Shown here piece by piece: positions 10,440 to 17,661 of a DNA stretch of 64,000 nt (the stretch's first letter is position 1; every line of letters starts with the position of its first letter). Position numbers and translations under genes: made by a program. Origin of the DNA: Streptantibioticus_C sp963761325 (lineage in GTDB: Bacteria > Actinomycetota > Actinomycetes > Streptomycetales > Streptomycetaceae); assembly GCA_963761325.1 (NCBI GenBank), contig CAVXGZ010000008.1:1240001-1304000 (forward strand). The letters are read 5' to 3'. The notes under the pieces were generated by a model. That model was not told where the DNA came from. It searched no databases and worked only from the letters and a program-made list of their open reading frames with translations.

Positions 10440-10955
10440 ACTTGGCCTTCTCCCGGGCGGCGGTCGACGGCTCCCACCTCCGGGCGTTGGAAAGGGGCTC
10501 CAAGACTGGACACGCCCCGTCGACCGGGGCTAGGACGGGCAGCGAACACCACCTGATCACCGACGCCACCGGCATCCCGCTCGCCGTCGCCCTGACCGGC
10601 AACCGCAACGAGGTCACCCAGTTGATCCCACTCCCGCAGGCCGCGCCGCCGGTGCGGGGCAATCGCGGCCGGCCCCGGCGCCGCCCGGACGTGGTGCTCG
10701 GGGACCGTGGCTACGACCAGGACCCGTACCGCCGCCTCGTCTGAGACCTCGGGGTGAAGCCACTGATCACCCGCCGCGGCACCGAGCACGGCTGCGGCCT
10801 GGGCACCCAACGCAGGTCGTGGAGCGCGCCTTCGCCCACCTGCACGGGTTCCGCCACCTACGCATCCGCTGGGAGATACGCGACGACATCCACGAAGCCT
10901 TCCTCACCCCCGGCTGCGCACTCATCTGCTGGCGACGCCTGAACGCGCCCCGCCT
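10440..10955 (+). mobile_element. Decayed IS5-family DDE transposase relic
   Basis: The translation from about 10463 reads VDGSHLRALERGSKTGHAPS, then GSEHHLITDATGIPLAVALTGNRNEVTQL and VVLGDRGYDQDPYRRLV. This is the catalytic core of IS5/IS427-type transposases (first Asp in DGSH, second in DRGYD). The frame hits TGA at 10742-10744, where relatives usually have Arg, continues in the same frame (GVKPLITRRGTEHGCGLG), and shifts near 10815 to finish as VERAFAHLHGFRHLRIRWEIRDDIHEAF. The N-terminal third is missing or unrecognisable. It is therefore dead. It borders a decayed toxin region, which suggests past rearrangement here. Confidence 0.85.
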
Positions 10956-11024
10956 GGTTCCGGTCGAGGCCGCCGGTGCAGGATCCCGAGGTCGGGATCC
11001 TGCTCTAGGAGGCACCCCATCACC

Positions 11025-11474
11025 GTGATCACGCACGAGAGCCCGATCGGCCGGGGCCCCAGCGACTACATGATCCACGCCGACCTGTCGGATCGGCAGG
11101 ACGGCTGGCGCGAGCAGCTCTGGACCCGGCAGCTCGCGCCCGACCGGTTCGAGGTGGCCTGCCTGCCCTTCTTCACCTACGGCATCTGCCACCGCGACGT
11201 GGTGGCCATTGGCAGCAATCACCTGGTAGGCGCCGTGCCGGAGAAGTCCGGCCACCGGACCCTCCGGGTCGCGATGGTCGTCGACCACCCGGATCGAAAC
11301 CAGTTGCACGAACTCCTGCACGGCAGCGTCGTCGAGGCCGGCCTGCCCCACGAATGGCTCCAGGGGACCTACCTCGCGGCCGACCTCCCGCCGGGCACGG
11401 ATCCGACGGCACTCGTGAAGATCCTGGAGGCACCCGCTCAGGCCGGCGCTGTCCACTGGGAGATCGATTCCTGA
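11025..11474 (+). CDS. DUF4265 domain protein
   Basis: This 149-residue protein starts at a GTG preceded by AGGAGG at 11008-11013. The arrangement EQLWTRQLAPDRFEVACLPF, then FTYGICHRDVVAIG and a C-terminal half of alternating strands and helices, fits the DUF4265 family as I know it. The biochemical role is unknown. It lies directly upstream of an RHS/YD-repeat remnant. Small proteins in that position are sometimes immunity partners of polymorphic toxins, but here that is only a contextual inference. The gene itself looks intact while both neighbours are broken. Confidence 0.65.
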   Translation: MITHESPIGRGPSDYMIHADLSDRQDGWREQLWTRQLAPDRFEVACLPFFTYGICHRDVVAIGSNHLVGAVPEKSGHRTLRVAMVVDHPDRNQLHELLHGSVVEAGLPHEWLQGTYLAADLPPGTDPTALVKILEAPAQAGAVHWEIDS

Positions 11475-11489
11475 GCCGAAAGCTCATTC

Positions 11490-12102
11490 CGTCAGGAGTT
11501 CTTACCCCTGGAACTCCGAGGACCGCCTCACCCTCGCGACCACCCCGGACGGGCACACCTGGGCCTACGCCTACGACCCCCTCGGCCGACGTACCGCCAA
11601 ATGGCGCCCGACCGAAGACGGCGGCCAAGCCGACCGCACCAACTTCACCTGGGACGGCACCCGCCTCACCGAACAGACCACCCCCGACGGCACCGCCACG
11701 CATCGCACGACTCCGGAGAACTCCTCCGTCCTCGCCCGCCTCTCCGGCCCGGCCGCCCCCGCGCCCTGCTTCCACGCCGTCATCACCGACCCGCTCGACT
11801 TCCCCTGCGCTTCCCCGGCCAGTACACCGACCCCGAAACCGGCCTCCACCACAACTACTTCCGCTACTATCAGAGAAATAGCTGATGACAAAAAGATGCG
11901 TGCCGCATTCGACCACGGGACCACGGGTGCAGAGCAACTTCCCGCACGTGGACCAAAAATCCCTGAGGTATACAAGCTACCTGATGGAACCGTGATGCAA
12001 TGGCGCCCGGGCTCCAAATCGGGTGGCGAAACCATCGACATATTCCCATCGACCGGAAAAGCATTGAAGGTCTCGACGACTGGATCCCGGTGGACACACT
12101 GA
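11490..12102 (+). pseudogene. RHS/YD-repeat protein remnant with a toxin-like C-terminal piece
   Basis: In one frame from about 11505 the DNA reads WNSEDRLTLATTPDGHTWAY, then YDPLGRRTAKW and further YD-type repeats up to FHAVITD. Close downstream, in a different frame (11820-11885), sits the RHS core signature RFPGQYTDPETGLHHNYFRYY. About 60-100 residues that normally join these parts are missing, and no start codon is present. The first frame continues through AT-richer DNA to 12102 with DDKKMRAAFDHGTTGAEQ and KLPDGTVMQWRPGSKSGGETIDI, which has the look of a polymorphic toxin tip. This is a decayed fragment of a large RHS protein that has lost its N-terminal bulk. Confidence 0.75.
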
Positions 12103-12373
12103 TCGCCCTGGCGCGCGAAGCGGAGGAGTTGCGGCGCGGAGACTTCACGCCCTTGACGGTGAGCATCATGGAATCTCTGCCGGCTCAAGGTCTCGTTCAG
12201 GTCTGAGAAATCGGTGAATCCGGATTCGAGGCACGGCATGGGGAAACCGAAGAAATCGCTGCAAAGGCCGCGAAGGGGCTTGAGCCCGTCGAGTGGACGT
12301 TTCCCGGCGGCGCCTTCTGGTCGGCCAACACTCCGCTGGGTGACGCTACGGCTGAATCCTGGACGCAGGACTG
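12000..12373 (+). pseudogene. Unknown small gene interrupted by TGA (possible toxin tip or immunity relic)
   Basis: In a frame different from the RHS piece, the text GLDDWIPVDTLIALAREAEE and RRGDFTPLTVSIMESLPAQG looks like real protein. It stops at TGA 12204-12206, then continues in the same frame as EIGESGFEARHGETEEIAAK and EPVEWTFPGGAFWSANTPLG to TGA 12371-12373. Composition on both sides of the inner stop is normal and non-repetitive, so a nonsense mutation in a gene of about 110-120 residues is plausible. Whether it was the end of the RHS toxin or a separate immunity gene cannot be decided. No family recognised. Confidence 0.4.
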
Positions 12374-12592
12374 ATCACGCCACAGCGTTGATCTTGTCGT
12401 GGCGCATCCGGCGGCCCCCGCCGGCCGGTCGGCCGAGTCGGGCGGACCCGAGCCTGCGCGGGCCGCACCTCCAGGGGCCGGTTCGCCGTCGGCTTCTGAA
12501 AACGGCGCGGTGCTGGGCGATCTGCCACCGCGAGCCGCGCGTCGAGCCGCGTTGTGTCGATGGTGGCGCTGCCGGCCGGTGATGATCGCGGC

Positions 12593-12905
12593 TCAGTCGA
12601 ACGAGTCGGCATTGCTCGCCACGGTCGGCACCTTCGGGGCGAAGGTGCGGGTTCCCGCGACGCCGACGCCGCCACTGGTCTGGTTCTGGGGACACGTCGA
12701 AGTTGACGGTGACGGAGGTGTCGCACCTCGCGTCGCACTCCCCCGCGTCGCTGCCCCAGCCGTTCGCACCGGCGCTGGCCACCTTGACCGTCTCGCCGCC
12801 GGAGCCCTCGGCCGGGACGATCACGTGGGTGGCGGCGCCGGCGCGAGGCCGACCGCTCCGAACACGGCAAGGACGGAACGCGCCGCGTGCCGCTACAACG
12901 ACGGC
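12593..12905 (-). pseudogene. Frameshifted small secreted-protein gene
   Basis: On the minus strand three frames give consecutive pieces of one likely protein. A signal-like start (RHAARSVLAVFGAVGLAPAP) is followed by a beta-rich part (VIVPAEGSGGETVKVASAGA, then GECDARCDTSVTVNFDVSP). The end is TSGGVGVAGTRTFAPKVPTV followed by ASNADSFD and TGA. At least two frameshifts separate them. Two cysteines (CDARC) could form a disulfide. I do not recognise the family. Between this relic and 12373 I see no supported gene. Confidence 0.5.
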
Positions 12906-13009
12906 GCGCGCGACCTACGGCACGGAGGGCCTGCTCGCCGAGGCCCGCGCCCACCCGCCACCCATGACGAGGTAGTCAGCCGAGCGGCTTGGCGCCAGGA
13001 CTCGCGTGG

Positions 13010-13393
13010 TCAGAGGGGTTGGAGGCGGGCGTGCAGGAGGCAGAATTCGTTGCCTTCCGGGTCGGCCAGGACGTGCCAGTTCTCGGTGCCGGTCTGACCG
13101 ACGTCGACGGGCCTGGCGCCGAGGGCGAGCAGCCGCTCCAACTCGGCGTCCTGGTCGCGGTCGGTGGCGTTGACGTCGATGTGGAGTCGGAGCTTCCCGG
13201 TCCGCGGTGCGGTGCTGGGGCTGAGGATGAGGGTGGGCTGCGGGCCGCCGAAGCCGGCGTCGGGCGGCCCGATCTCGATGCTGCCGTCGTCCTCCCGGCC
13301 GAGTTCGACGTAGCCGAGGACCTTGCTCCAGAACGAGGCGAGTTGATCGGCGTCGGCGGCGTCGATGACCAACTCGCTGATGCGGCATGCCAT
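13010..13393 (-). CDS. VOC family (glyoxalase-like) protein
   Basis: A 127-residue protein with the paired beta-alpha-beta-beta-beta layout of vicinal oxygen chelate proteins. The first module begins ISELVIDAADADQLASFWSK; the second contains LHIDVNATDRDQDAELERLL and ends in the family-typical NWHVLADPEGNEFCLL. It is similar to small actinobacterial VOC proteins annotated as glyoxalase-like domain proteins, whose substrates are mostly unknown. The ATG at 13391-13393 has no clear ribosome site, so the transcript may be leaderless. It points away from the peptide/P450 pair. Confidence 0.8.
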   Translation of the reverse strand: MACRISELVIDAADADQLASFWSKVLGYVELGREDDGSIEIGPPDAGFGGPQPTLILSPSTAPRTGKLRLHIDVNATDRDQDAELERLLALGARPVDVGQTGTENWHVLADPEGNEFCLLHARLQPL

Positions 13394-13884
13394 GCCCGTC
13401 AGTGTACGTAGGTGTGGATGCGGCCTGCGGGTTCGAGCGGACCTCCGGCTTGGGAGCCACGCCGCTCCGCCCCGGCAGCGCCGACACGCTCGCGTTGTGG
13501 CGTGCGAGACCAACCACGGCAAACGACATGGGTCGGTGGCCATGACCGAGCAGGACGCGCCGCCCGGCCGTTCAGGGCGGCTGCGGGGCATGTTCACATC
13601 ACGCGTACGCGATCAAAACGGCCCGTTTCACGCCGGCCCTTTCCCCGGACACGTCCATACCGACCCGGATGGACAATATATGGGTCGTTTGTCGGAATGT
13701 CGGCGTCTTTGAATTCGAAACTCGACCGAGCCGATTCGATCCGTGGCGCGAACCACTTGACAGCGTTGTCGATCCGGTATTCACTTCCCGTGGCGGATGG
13801 CGTTATTTCCGGGCGATTCGACTCTGTTCGGATATCACGCCCCGCTGATATGGGAATTTGTCGGCTCGGGAAATGGAGGCATCC
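13394..13884. other. Region upstream of the peptide gene
   Basis: About 490 bp without a supported gene. It becomes noticeably less GC-rich towards the right (about 13660-13880), as expected for a regulated promoter region. Frames such as 13365-13712 are not convincing proteins. Confidence 0.45.
13757..13785 (+). promoter_or_regulatory. Possible sigma-70-type promoter of the peptide/P450 operon
   Basis: TTGACA at 13757-13762 is a consensus -35. TTCACT at 13780-13785 (17-bp spacing) or TATTCA at 13778-13783 could be the -10. A start site near 13792 would leave a leader of roughly 90 nt before the ATG at 13885. Confidence 0.4.
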
Positions 13885-13962
13885 ATGAAACTCGTTCGCC
13901 TCGTCAAGAAGTTCCGCCCGGAGAAGAGCCTGAAAGCATACGCCTGGTACGGCTGGGTCTGA
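13885..13962 (+). CDS. Atropopeptide-like RiPP precursor, core AWYGWV
   Basis: A 25-codon gene with GGAGG at 13874-13880 ahead of its ATG. The product begins MKLVRLVKKFRPE and ends SLKAYAWYGWV. A short basic leader followed by an aromatic hexapeptide at the very C-terminus is the design of atropopeptide precursors; tryptorubin A derives from the core AWYIWY. Here the core would be AWYGWV, with two Trp and one Tyr available for P450 crosslinks and Gly and Val replacing Ile and the last Tyr. The next gene is a cytochrome P450, the only maturation enzyme expected in that family. A strong hairpin separates the two. The assignment rests on remembered family features, not on a search. A chance ORF is unlikely given the ribosome site, the basic leader and the neighbour. 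Confidence 0.8.
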   Translation: MKLVRLVKKFRPEKSLKAYAWYGWV

Positions 13963-13984
13963 TCAGGCGACTTTCCCGCTCGGA

Positions 13985-14018
13985 CTCGTGCCGGCCAGGG
14001 TTCCCTGGCCGGCACGAG
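13985..14018 (+). terminator. Strong hairpin between peptide and P450 genes (attenuator-like)
   Basis: Two 16-nt arms (13985-14000 and 14003-14018) are perfect complements, CTCGTGCCGGCCAGGG against its reverse, with only TT between them. It starts 22 bp after the peptide stop and ends 24 bp before the P450 ATG. It could act as a partial terminator or 3' stabiliser, giving much more precursor mRNA than enzyme mRNA. Confidence 0.8.
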
Positions 14019-14042
14019 CTGCCTACCAACGGAGTTCGTGGC

Positions 14043-15098
14043 ATGCCCAAGCACCGCGCCGGGGGGATCACCCGGCCCGTGGAGTTCGCGCCGAGAATCG
14101 ACGAGCTGCTGAGCCGTTATCGCGGTGCGTCCCTGTTCCGTCTGGAGCCCGACACCATCGGTGTGGCGGGCGCGGAACTGATGGACGGCGTGCTGCGCGG
14201 CAGGCCGGCCAACGCGGAGGAAAGGCCGACCTTCAAACCCGTTCAGGGACGGCTGGTCAGCCGCACCGACGCGGCCACCTTCATGCAGGCCGTGGGCTCG
14301 GACGTACGGACCGCGCTGCAACGCCCGGTCGACGAGACGGTAGACCTGACCGGCCGGTGGCCGCAGGTGCCGCACGCCTACCTGAGGGATCTCGTCTTCG
14401 GACACGAGAGACTGCGCTTCCGCATCCTGGTCGACCGCAGGCTGGAGTTGACGCCGAAGATCACCTGGTCCGCGGTGGCCTCCGGCGCCGCGTTGCTGGG
14501 CAGGCCGGGGCAGAGCGTGCCGCTGTCGAAGCTCGCCGCGCTCGTGCTCGATTCCCGGACCTACGACGACCGGCGTTACGCCATGTACCTCTACCGTCGG
14601 GTGGCGGCGCCGGTGTGCTTCACCGTCTCCGCGCTCGTCACCAACGCCCTCTGGCTCGGCTCGCCGTTCAGCGACGACACGCCGAACCGCAACATCATCC
14701 TGGAGGCGCTCCGGCTGCTTCCCCCGTCCTGGAACATCCTGCGGGTGGCCTCCCCGGAGTTCGCGGGCGTGGACGAACGGATCGGTCCGCGCGACGACGT
14801 CCTGCTGCTCCCCCTGCTGAGCCACCGCGACCCCGCACTCTGGGACGACCCCGAGGAGTTCCTCCCCGAACGCTGGGACGAGCTGGACGGCGACAACCAC
14901 CCCGGCTACCTCCCGTTCGGCCACGCGAACGAACGCTGCTGGGGACGCCACATGGTCCTCCCCCTCGCCGAACGCCTCCTGGACATCGTGCGCCGCGACG
15001 GTCTGATCGTCAGCCCGGAACAGAGCAGAGCCAAGGTCGAACTCGACGGCCTACTGGAGGTCTCCGAACTCCGCGTCACCCACCGCCGCCCCCTCTGA
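14043..15098 (+). CDS. Cytochrome P450, candidate atropopeptide crosslinking enzyme
   Basis: A 351-residue protein, shorter than the usual 400 or so. The ATG at 14043 has GGAG about ten bases upstream. The K-helix ExxR motif is Glu221-Ala-Leu-Arg224. The haem loop is FGHANERCWG with ligand Cys299; the usual Gly in FxxGxxxC is Ala. The I-helix region (CFTVSALVTNALWL) lacks the standard acid/alcohol pair AGxxT(D/E), often a sign of a P450 doing radical coupling rather than simple hydroxylation. The PERF-like segment is present as PEEFLPERWDE. No ferredoxin or reductase gene is adjacent, so redox partners must be supplied from elsewhere. By position it should install C-C and C-N bridges between the aromatic residues of the peptide encoded at 13885. 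Confidence 0.85.
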   Translation: MPKHRAGGITRPVEFAPRIDELLSRYRGASLFRLEPDTIGVAGAELMDGVLRGRPANAEERPTFKPVQGRLVSRTDAATFMQAVGSDVRTALQRPVDETVDLTGRWPQVPHAYLRDLVFGHERLRFRILVDRRLELTPKITWSAVASGAALLGRPGQSVPLSKLAALVLDSRTYDDRRYAMYLYRRVAAPVCFTVSALVTNALWLGSPFSDDTPNRNIILEALRLLPPSWNILRVASPEFAGVDERIGPRDDVLLLPLLSHRDPALWDDPEEFLPERWDELDGDNHPGYLPFGHANERCWGRHMVLPLAERLLDIVRRDGLIVSPEQSRAKVELDGLLEVSELRVTHRRPL

Positions 15099-15137
15099 CC
15101 CGGGGTGAGACGCGGCCGAGCAGGGCGGCCTGACGTT

Positions 15138-15167
15138 CCCGGAGCGCTGCAGTGGCGGCGCTCCGGG
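15138..15167. terminator. Terminator hairpin, first copy
   Basis: A 10-bp stem (CCCGGAGCGC / GCGCTCCGGG) lies between the convergent P450 gene and the last gene of the minus-strand operon and can serve both. The same hairpin recurs at 15925-15954 as part of the 787-bp tandem duplication. Confidence 0.75.
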
Positions 15168-15178
15168 AGTCCGTTCGT

Positions 15179-15856
15179 TCAGGCTCCGGCCGGGCCGATG
15201 ACGCGGCCGTCGTTGTGGGGATCGGGGGAGCAGTAGAGCTGGTTGACGAAGGTGTCGAGTTCGGGGAGGACTTCCCAGAAGCGCTGCTCTTCGTCGGTGT
15301 TCATGAAGACATGGACATCGGTGTTGTACTCCTCGTTGCGGAAGACGTAGTTGACGCTGAAGATGCGCCGGCCGTCCACGATGTCGGAGAACTGGGTCCG
15401 CAGCCCGGCTCCCAGAAGTTCCGTGGAGAACGGCACCGTTTCCGGACCGATCAACTCGACGGCGGTCCGGGTGCCATAGAGACGGTAGTAATCGAACGCC
15501 TCCTCACGCGTGCCCAGGCACTTCCACAGGCCGACGAACGTCCCCACCGGCGGCTTCGTGTAGTCCGGGCAGTGCATGTAGAACTTGTGGGCCGCGATCT
15601 TGCGAACGACCAGGTCGTACAAGTGGAGGAGAAGTTCGGAGAAGGGGAGGACCTCCTTCTTCACGACCTTCTTGTTCAGCTCCCGCCCACTCCGCAGGAA
15701 CGCCATCTCGGCCTGGTAGAAAGCCCATTCAGCCGTGTTCGCCCACGGGGTTCCTTCAAAGGCACCCGGCATCGGGATCCAGCGGGTCTTGTCGTACGAG
15801 ACCTTCGCCCAGTTGTCCGTGCTGCGACGGTGGTCGAACTCGTCGATGCTGGTCAC
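15179..15856 (-). CDS. Unknown 225-residue protein, duplicated copy A
   Basis: The GTG start follows AAGGAGG eight bases upstream. The sequence is soluble-looking, rich in aromatic and charged residues (TPWANTAEWAFYQAEMAFLR; LPFSELLLHLYDLVVRK; NVYVF-type strands near NEEYNTDVHVFMN), with no signal peptide or membrane segment. I do not recognise a family. About 92 percent of residues match copy B at 15966-16643; the changes are scattered. It is the last gene of the run that begins with a WXG100-like protein. Duplicated soluble genes at the end of such loci are sometimes immunity proteins, which is inference only. Confidence 0.8.
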   Translation of the reverse strand: MTSIDEFDHRRSTDNWAKVSYDKTRWIPMPGAFEGTPWANTAEWAFYQAEMAFLRSGRELNKKVVKKEVLPFSELLLHLYDLVVRKIAAHKFYMHCPDYTKPPVGTFVGLWKCLGTREEAFDYYRLYGTRTAVELIGPETVPFSTELLGAGLRTQFSDIVDGRRIFSVNYVFRNEEYNTDVHVFMNTDEEQRFWEVLPELDTFVNQLYCSPDPHNDGRVIGPAGA

Positions 15857-15924
15857 GCCTGGTCCTCCTTGTAACGCCTGCGTGGGATCAGTCGGCTCGT
15901 GACGAGTCAGCGTGACCTGACGTT

Positions 15925-15954
15925 CCCGGAGCGCTGCAGTGGCGGCGCTCCGGG
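15925..15954 (-). terminator. Terminator hairpin, second copy
   Basis: Identical to the hairpin at 15138-15167 and located between the two gene copies on the minus strand. It may reduce read-through from copy B into copy A, so copy A could be expressed at lower level or from its own start. Confidence 0.6.
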
Positions 15955-15965
15955 AGTCCGTTCGT

Positions 15966-16643
15966 TCAGGCTCCGGCCGGGCCGATGACGCGGCCGTCGT
16001 TGTGGGGATCGGGGGAGCAGTAGAGCTGGTTGACGAAGGTGTCGAGTTCGGGGAGGACTTCCCAGAAGCGCTGCTCTTCGTGGGTGTTCATGAAGACATG
16101 GACATCGGTGTTGTACTCCTCGTTACGGAAGACGTAGTTGACGCTGTAGATGCGCCGCCCGTCCACGATGTCGGAGAACTGGGTCCGCAGTCCGGCGCCC
16201 AGGGACTCCGTCGAGAACGGCACCGTCTCCGGACCGATCAACTCAACGGCGGTCCGGGTACCCCAAAGGCTGTAGTAGTCGAACGCCTCCTCACGAGTAC
16301 CCAGACACTTCCACAGGCCGATGTATGTTCCCACCGGCGCCTTGGTGTAGTCCGGGCAGTGCAGGTAGAGCTTGTGAGCCGCCAACTTGCGAACAACCAG
16401 GTCGTACAGGTGGAGGAGAAGTTCGGAGAAGGGGAGGACCTCCTTCTTCACGACCTTCTTGTTCAGCTCCCGCCCACTCCGCAGGAACGCCATCTCGGCC
16501 TGGTAGAACGCCCACTCGGCCGTGTTCGCCCAGGGGGTCCCTTGAAAGGCACCCGGCATCGGGATCCAGCGGGTCTTGTCGTACGAAACCTTCGCCCAGT
16601 TGTCCGTGCTCTGACGGTGTTCGAAGTCGCGGATACTGGTCAC
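15966..16643 (-). CDS. Unknown 225-residue protein, duplicated copy B
   Basis: Paralogue of the gene at 15179-15856, same length and ribosome site. Its GTG overlaps the stop of the upstream gene by 4 nt (GTGA), so translation is coupled to the genes before it. Differences from copy A include FEHRQS for FDHRRS, LAAHKLYLH for IAAHKFYMH and THEEQR for TDEEQR. No family recognised. The conserved C-terminal LPELDTFVNQLYCSPDPHND is identical in both copies. Confidence 0.8.
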   Translation of the reverse strand: MTSIRDFEHRQSTDNWAKVSYDKTRWIPMPGAFQGTPWANTAEWAFYQAEMAFLRSGRELNKKVVKKEVLPFSELLLHLYDLVVRKLAAHKLYLHCPDYTKAPVGTYIGLWKCLGTREEAFDYYSLWGTRTAVELIGPETVPFSTESLGAGLRTQFSDIVDGRRIYSVNYVFRNEEYNTDVHVFMNTHEEQRFWEVLPELDTFVNQLYCSPDPHNDGRVIGPAGA

Positions 16644-17263
16644 GCCTGGTCCTCCTTGTAACGCCACCGGAAGGTGGACATGATCGCGTCGAACAACGAA
16701 CACAACAGCCGGGCGAACTCGTCGTCCGGCCCTTCCCCGCCGACGGTCGAGAACGCCGCCGACAACCAACTGTCCGCGCTGCCCGGTACAGGAAGCAGGT
16801 ACTCGATCCGGCGCGACGGATAGGGGACGTCCCGCTCCGGTTCGGCCGGGTGGACACGCTCCGTGCGCACTCCGGCGGTGCCGTCGAGGGTGGCCGGTTC
16901 CGCGCCGGTGAGGCTGGAGGACAACTCGGCGAGAACCGCGTCCTTGGAGGGCGCGTTGGGGCTGCCGAACTCCACGTAGGAGATGAGGAAGGAGGCGGGC
17001 AGATTGCGGTCCCGCCGGCCGAACGGGATGAACATGTCGACGCCCGCGTTGCTCCGGGCCTGCTTGACGGCCTTCTTCAGCCGGGCTTCCAACTCACGCC
17101 GGTACTGCGCCACCGCGTCCCGGCTGTGCTTGGCGAAAGTCTGGTCGAGCAATTCCTTGAGCGCCTTGTCGGTGCCCCGGCGGACCGGGATCTTCTGCCA
17201 TTCCTGCGGAACGACCAGCCGGTATCCGTCCACCGTACGGGGACGGTCCTGGATTTCGGTCAC
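16640..17263 (-). CDS. Unknown 207-residue protein of the WXG-like operon
   Basis: GTG start overlaps the preceding gene's stop by 4 nt, and its own stop overlaps the next gene's start by 4 nt. The N-terminal region (GYRLVVPQEWQKIPVRRGTD followed by a basic helix with RRELEARLKKAVKQARSN) and the middle strands (FLISYVEFGSP, IEYLLPVPGS) suggest a mixed alpha/beta soluble protein of the type often found next to actinobacterial ESX/WXG genes. I cannot name the family. No signal or membrane segment. Confidence 0.75.
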   Translation of the reverse strand: MTEIQDRPRTVDGYRLVVPQEWQKIPVRRGTDKALKELLDQTFAKHSRDAVAQYRRELEARLKKAVKQARSNAGVDMFIPFGRRDRNLPASFLISYVEFGSPNAPSKDAVLAELSSSLTGAEPATLDGTAGVRTERVHPAEPERDVPYPSRRIEYLLPVPGSADSWLSAAFSTVGGEGPDDEFARLLCSLFDAIMSTFRWRYKEDQA

Positions 17264-17661
17264 GAGCCGACCTCCATCGTGGTCAGTTCCTTGAACGCCG
17301 CGAAGTCGGCCTTGACGGCCGCGAACCCGTGCGGAGTGTCCGTGACGTTCTCCGGCGCCTCGACGTTGGGGTTCCCCAGCCCGTGGCCGGCGTCGAAGAG
17401 CGTGCCGTGGAAGCCGTTCTCGAGATACTGGAGGTAGTCGCTGCCGCCGACCCAGTGGGCGAACTCGTCGGTGCCGTTGGCCACGAGGTTGACACCGCGC
17501 AACTGCCCGACCAACTTTCCGCCCCCGTCGGCGGCCAACTTGAGGGCGACGTTGTCGGGGAAGTCGTGGGCCAGCTTCTGGAGTGTGGCGAGGTTTTCGG
17601 CCGCTTCGCCCTCACCGCCGGCCTTGACGGCGTCCCACAGGCCCTTGCCGTACTTGGTCAC
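17260..17661 (-). CDS. Unknown 133-residue protein of the WXG-like operon
   Basis: GTG start sits in a GTGA overlap with the stop of the 337-residue protein upstream, and its own stop overlaps the next start. The sequence is acidic and soluble (ENLATLQKLAHDFPDNVALK; GTDEFAHWVGGSDYLQYLEN; DTPHGFAAVKADFAAFKEL). Because relatives of the upstream protein often carry an extra C-terminal domain, this could be a detached effector domain, but I cannot support a specific activity. Confidence 0.7.
   Translation of the reverse strand: MTKYGKGLWDAVKAGGEGEAAENLATLQKLAHDFPDNVALKLAADGGGKLVGQLRGVNLVANGTDEFAHWVGGSDYLQYLENGFHGTLFDAGHGLGNPNVEAPENVTDTPHGFAAVKADFAAFKELTTMEVGS

Larger units (their letters stand above)
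15131..16665. repeat. Tandem duplication, period about 787 bp
   Basis: The segment from about 15131 (hairpin plus the whole 225-codon gene and its ribosome site) is repeated from about 15918. Equivalent features are spaced exactly 787 bp apart, for example the hairpins at 15138 and 15925 and the stops at 15179 and 15966. The left flank of each copy carries the terminator hairpin. The two genes have diverged by roughly 8 percent at protein level, so the duplication is not brand new. Confidence 0.85.

Noticed and set aside
11354..11881. A 175-codon plus-strand frame in the RHS region
   Set aside because: Pro/Thr/Arg low-complexity product; the RHS motifs read in the two other frames.
12346..12954. 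A 202-codon minus-strand frame, and a plus-strand frame to 13097
   Set aside because: Arg-rich products with no domain; the real signal in this strand is the broken secreted protein read in other frames.
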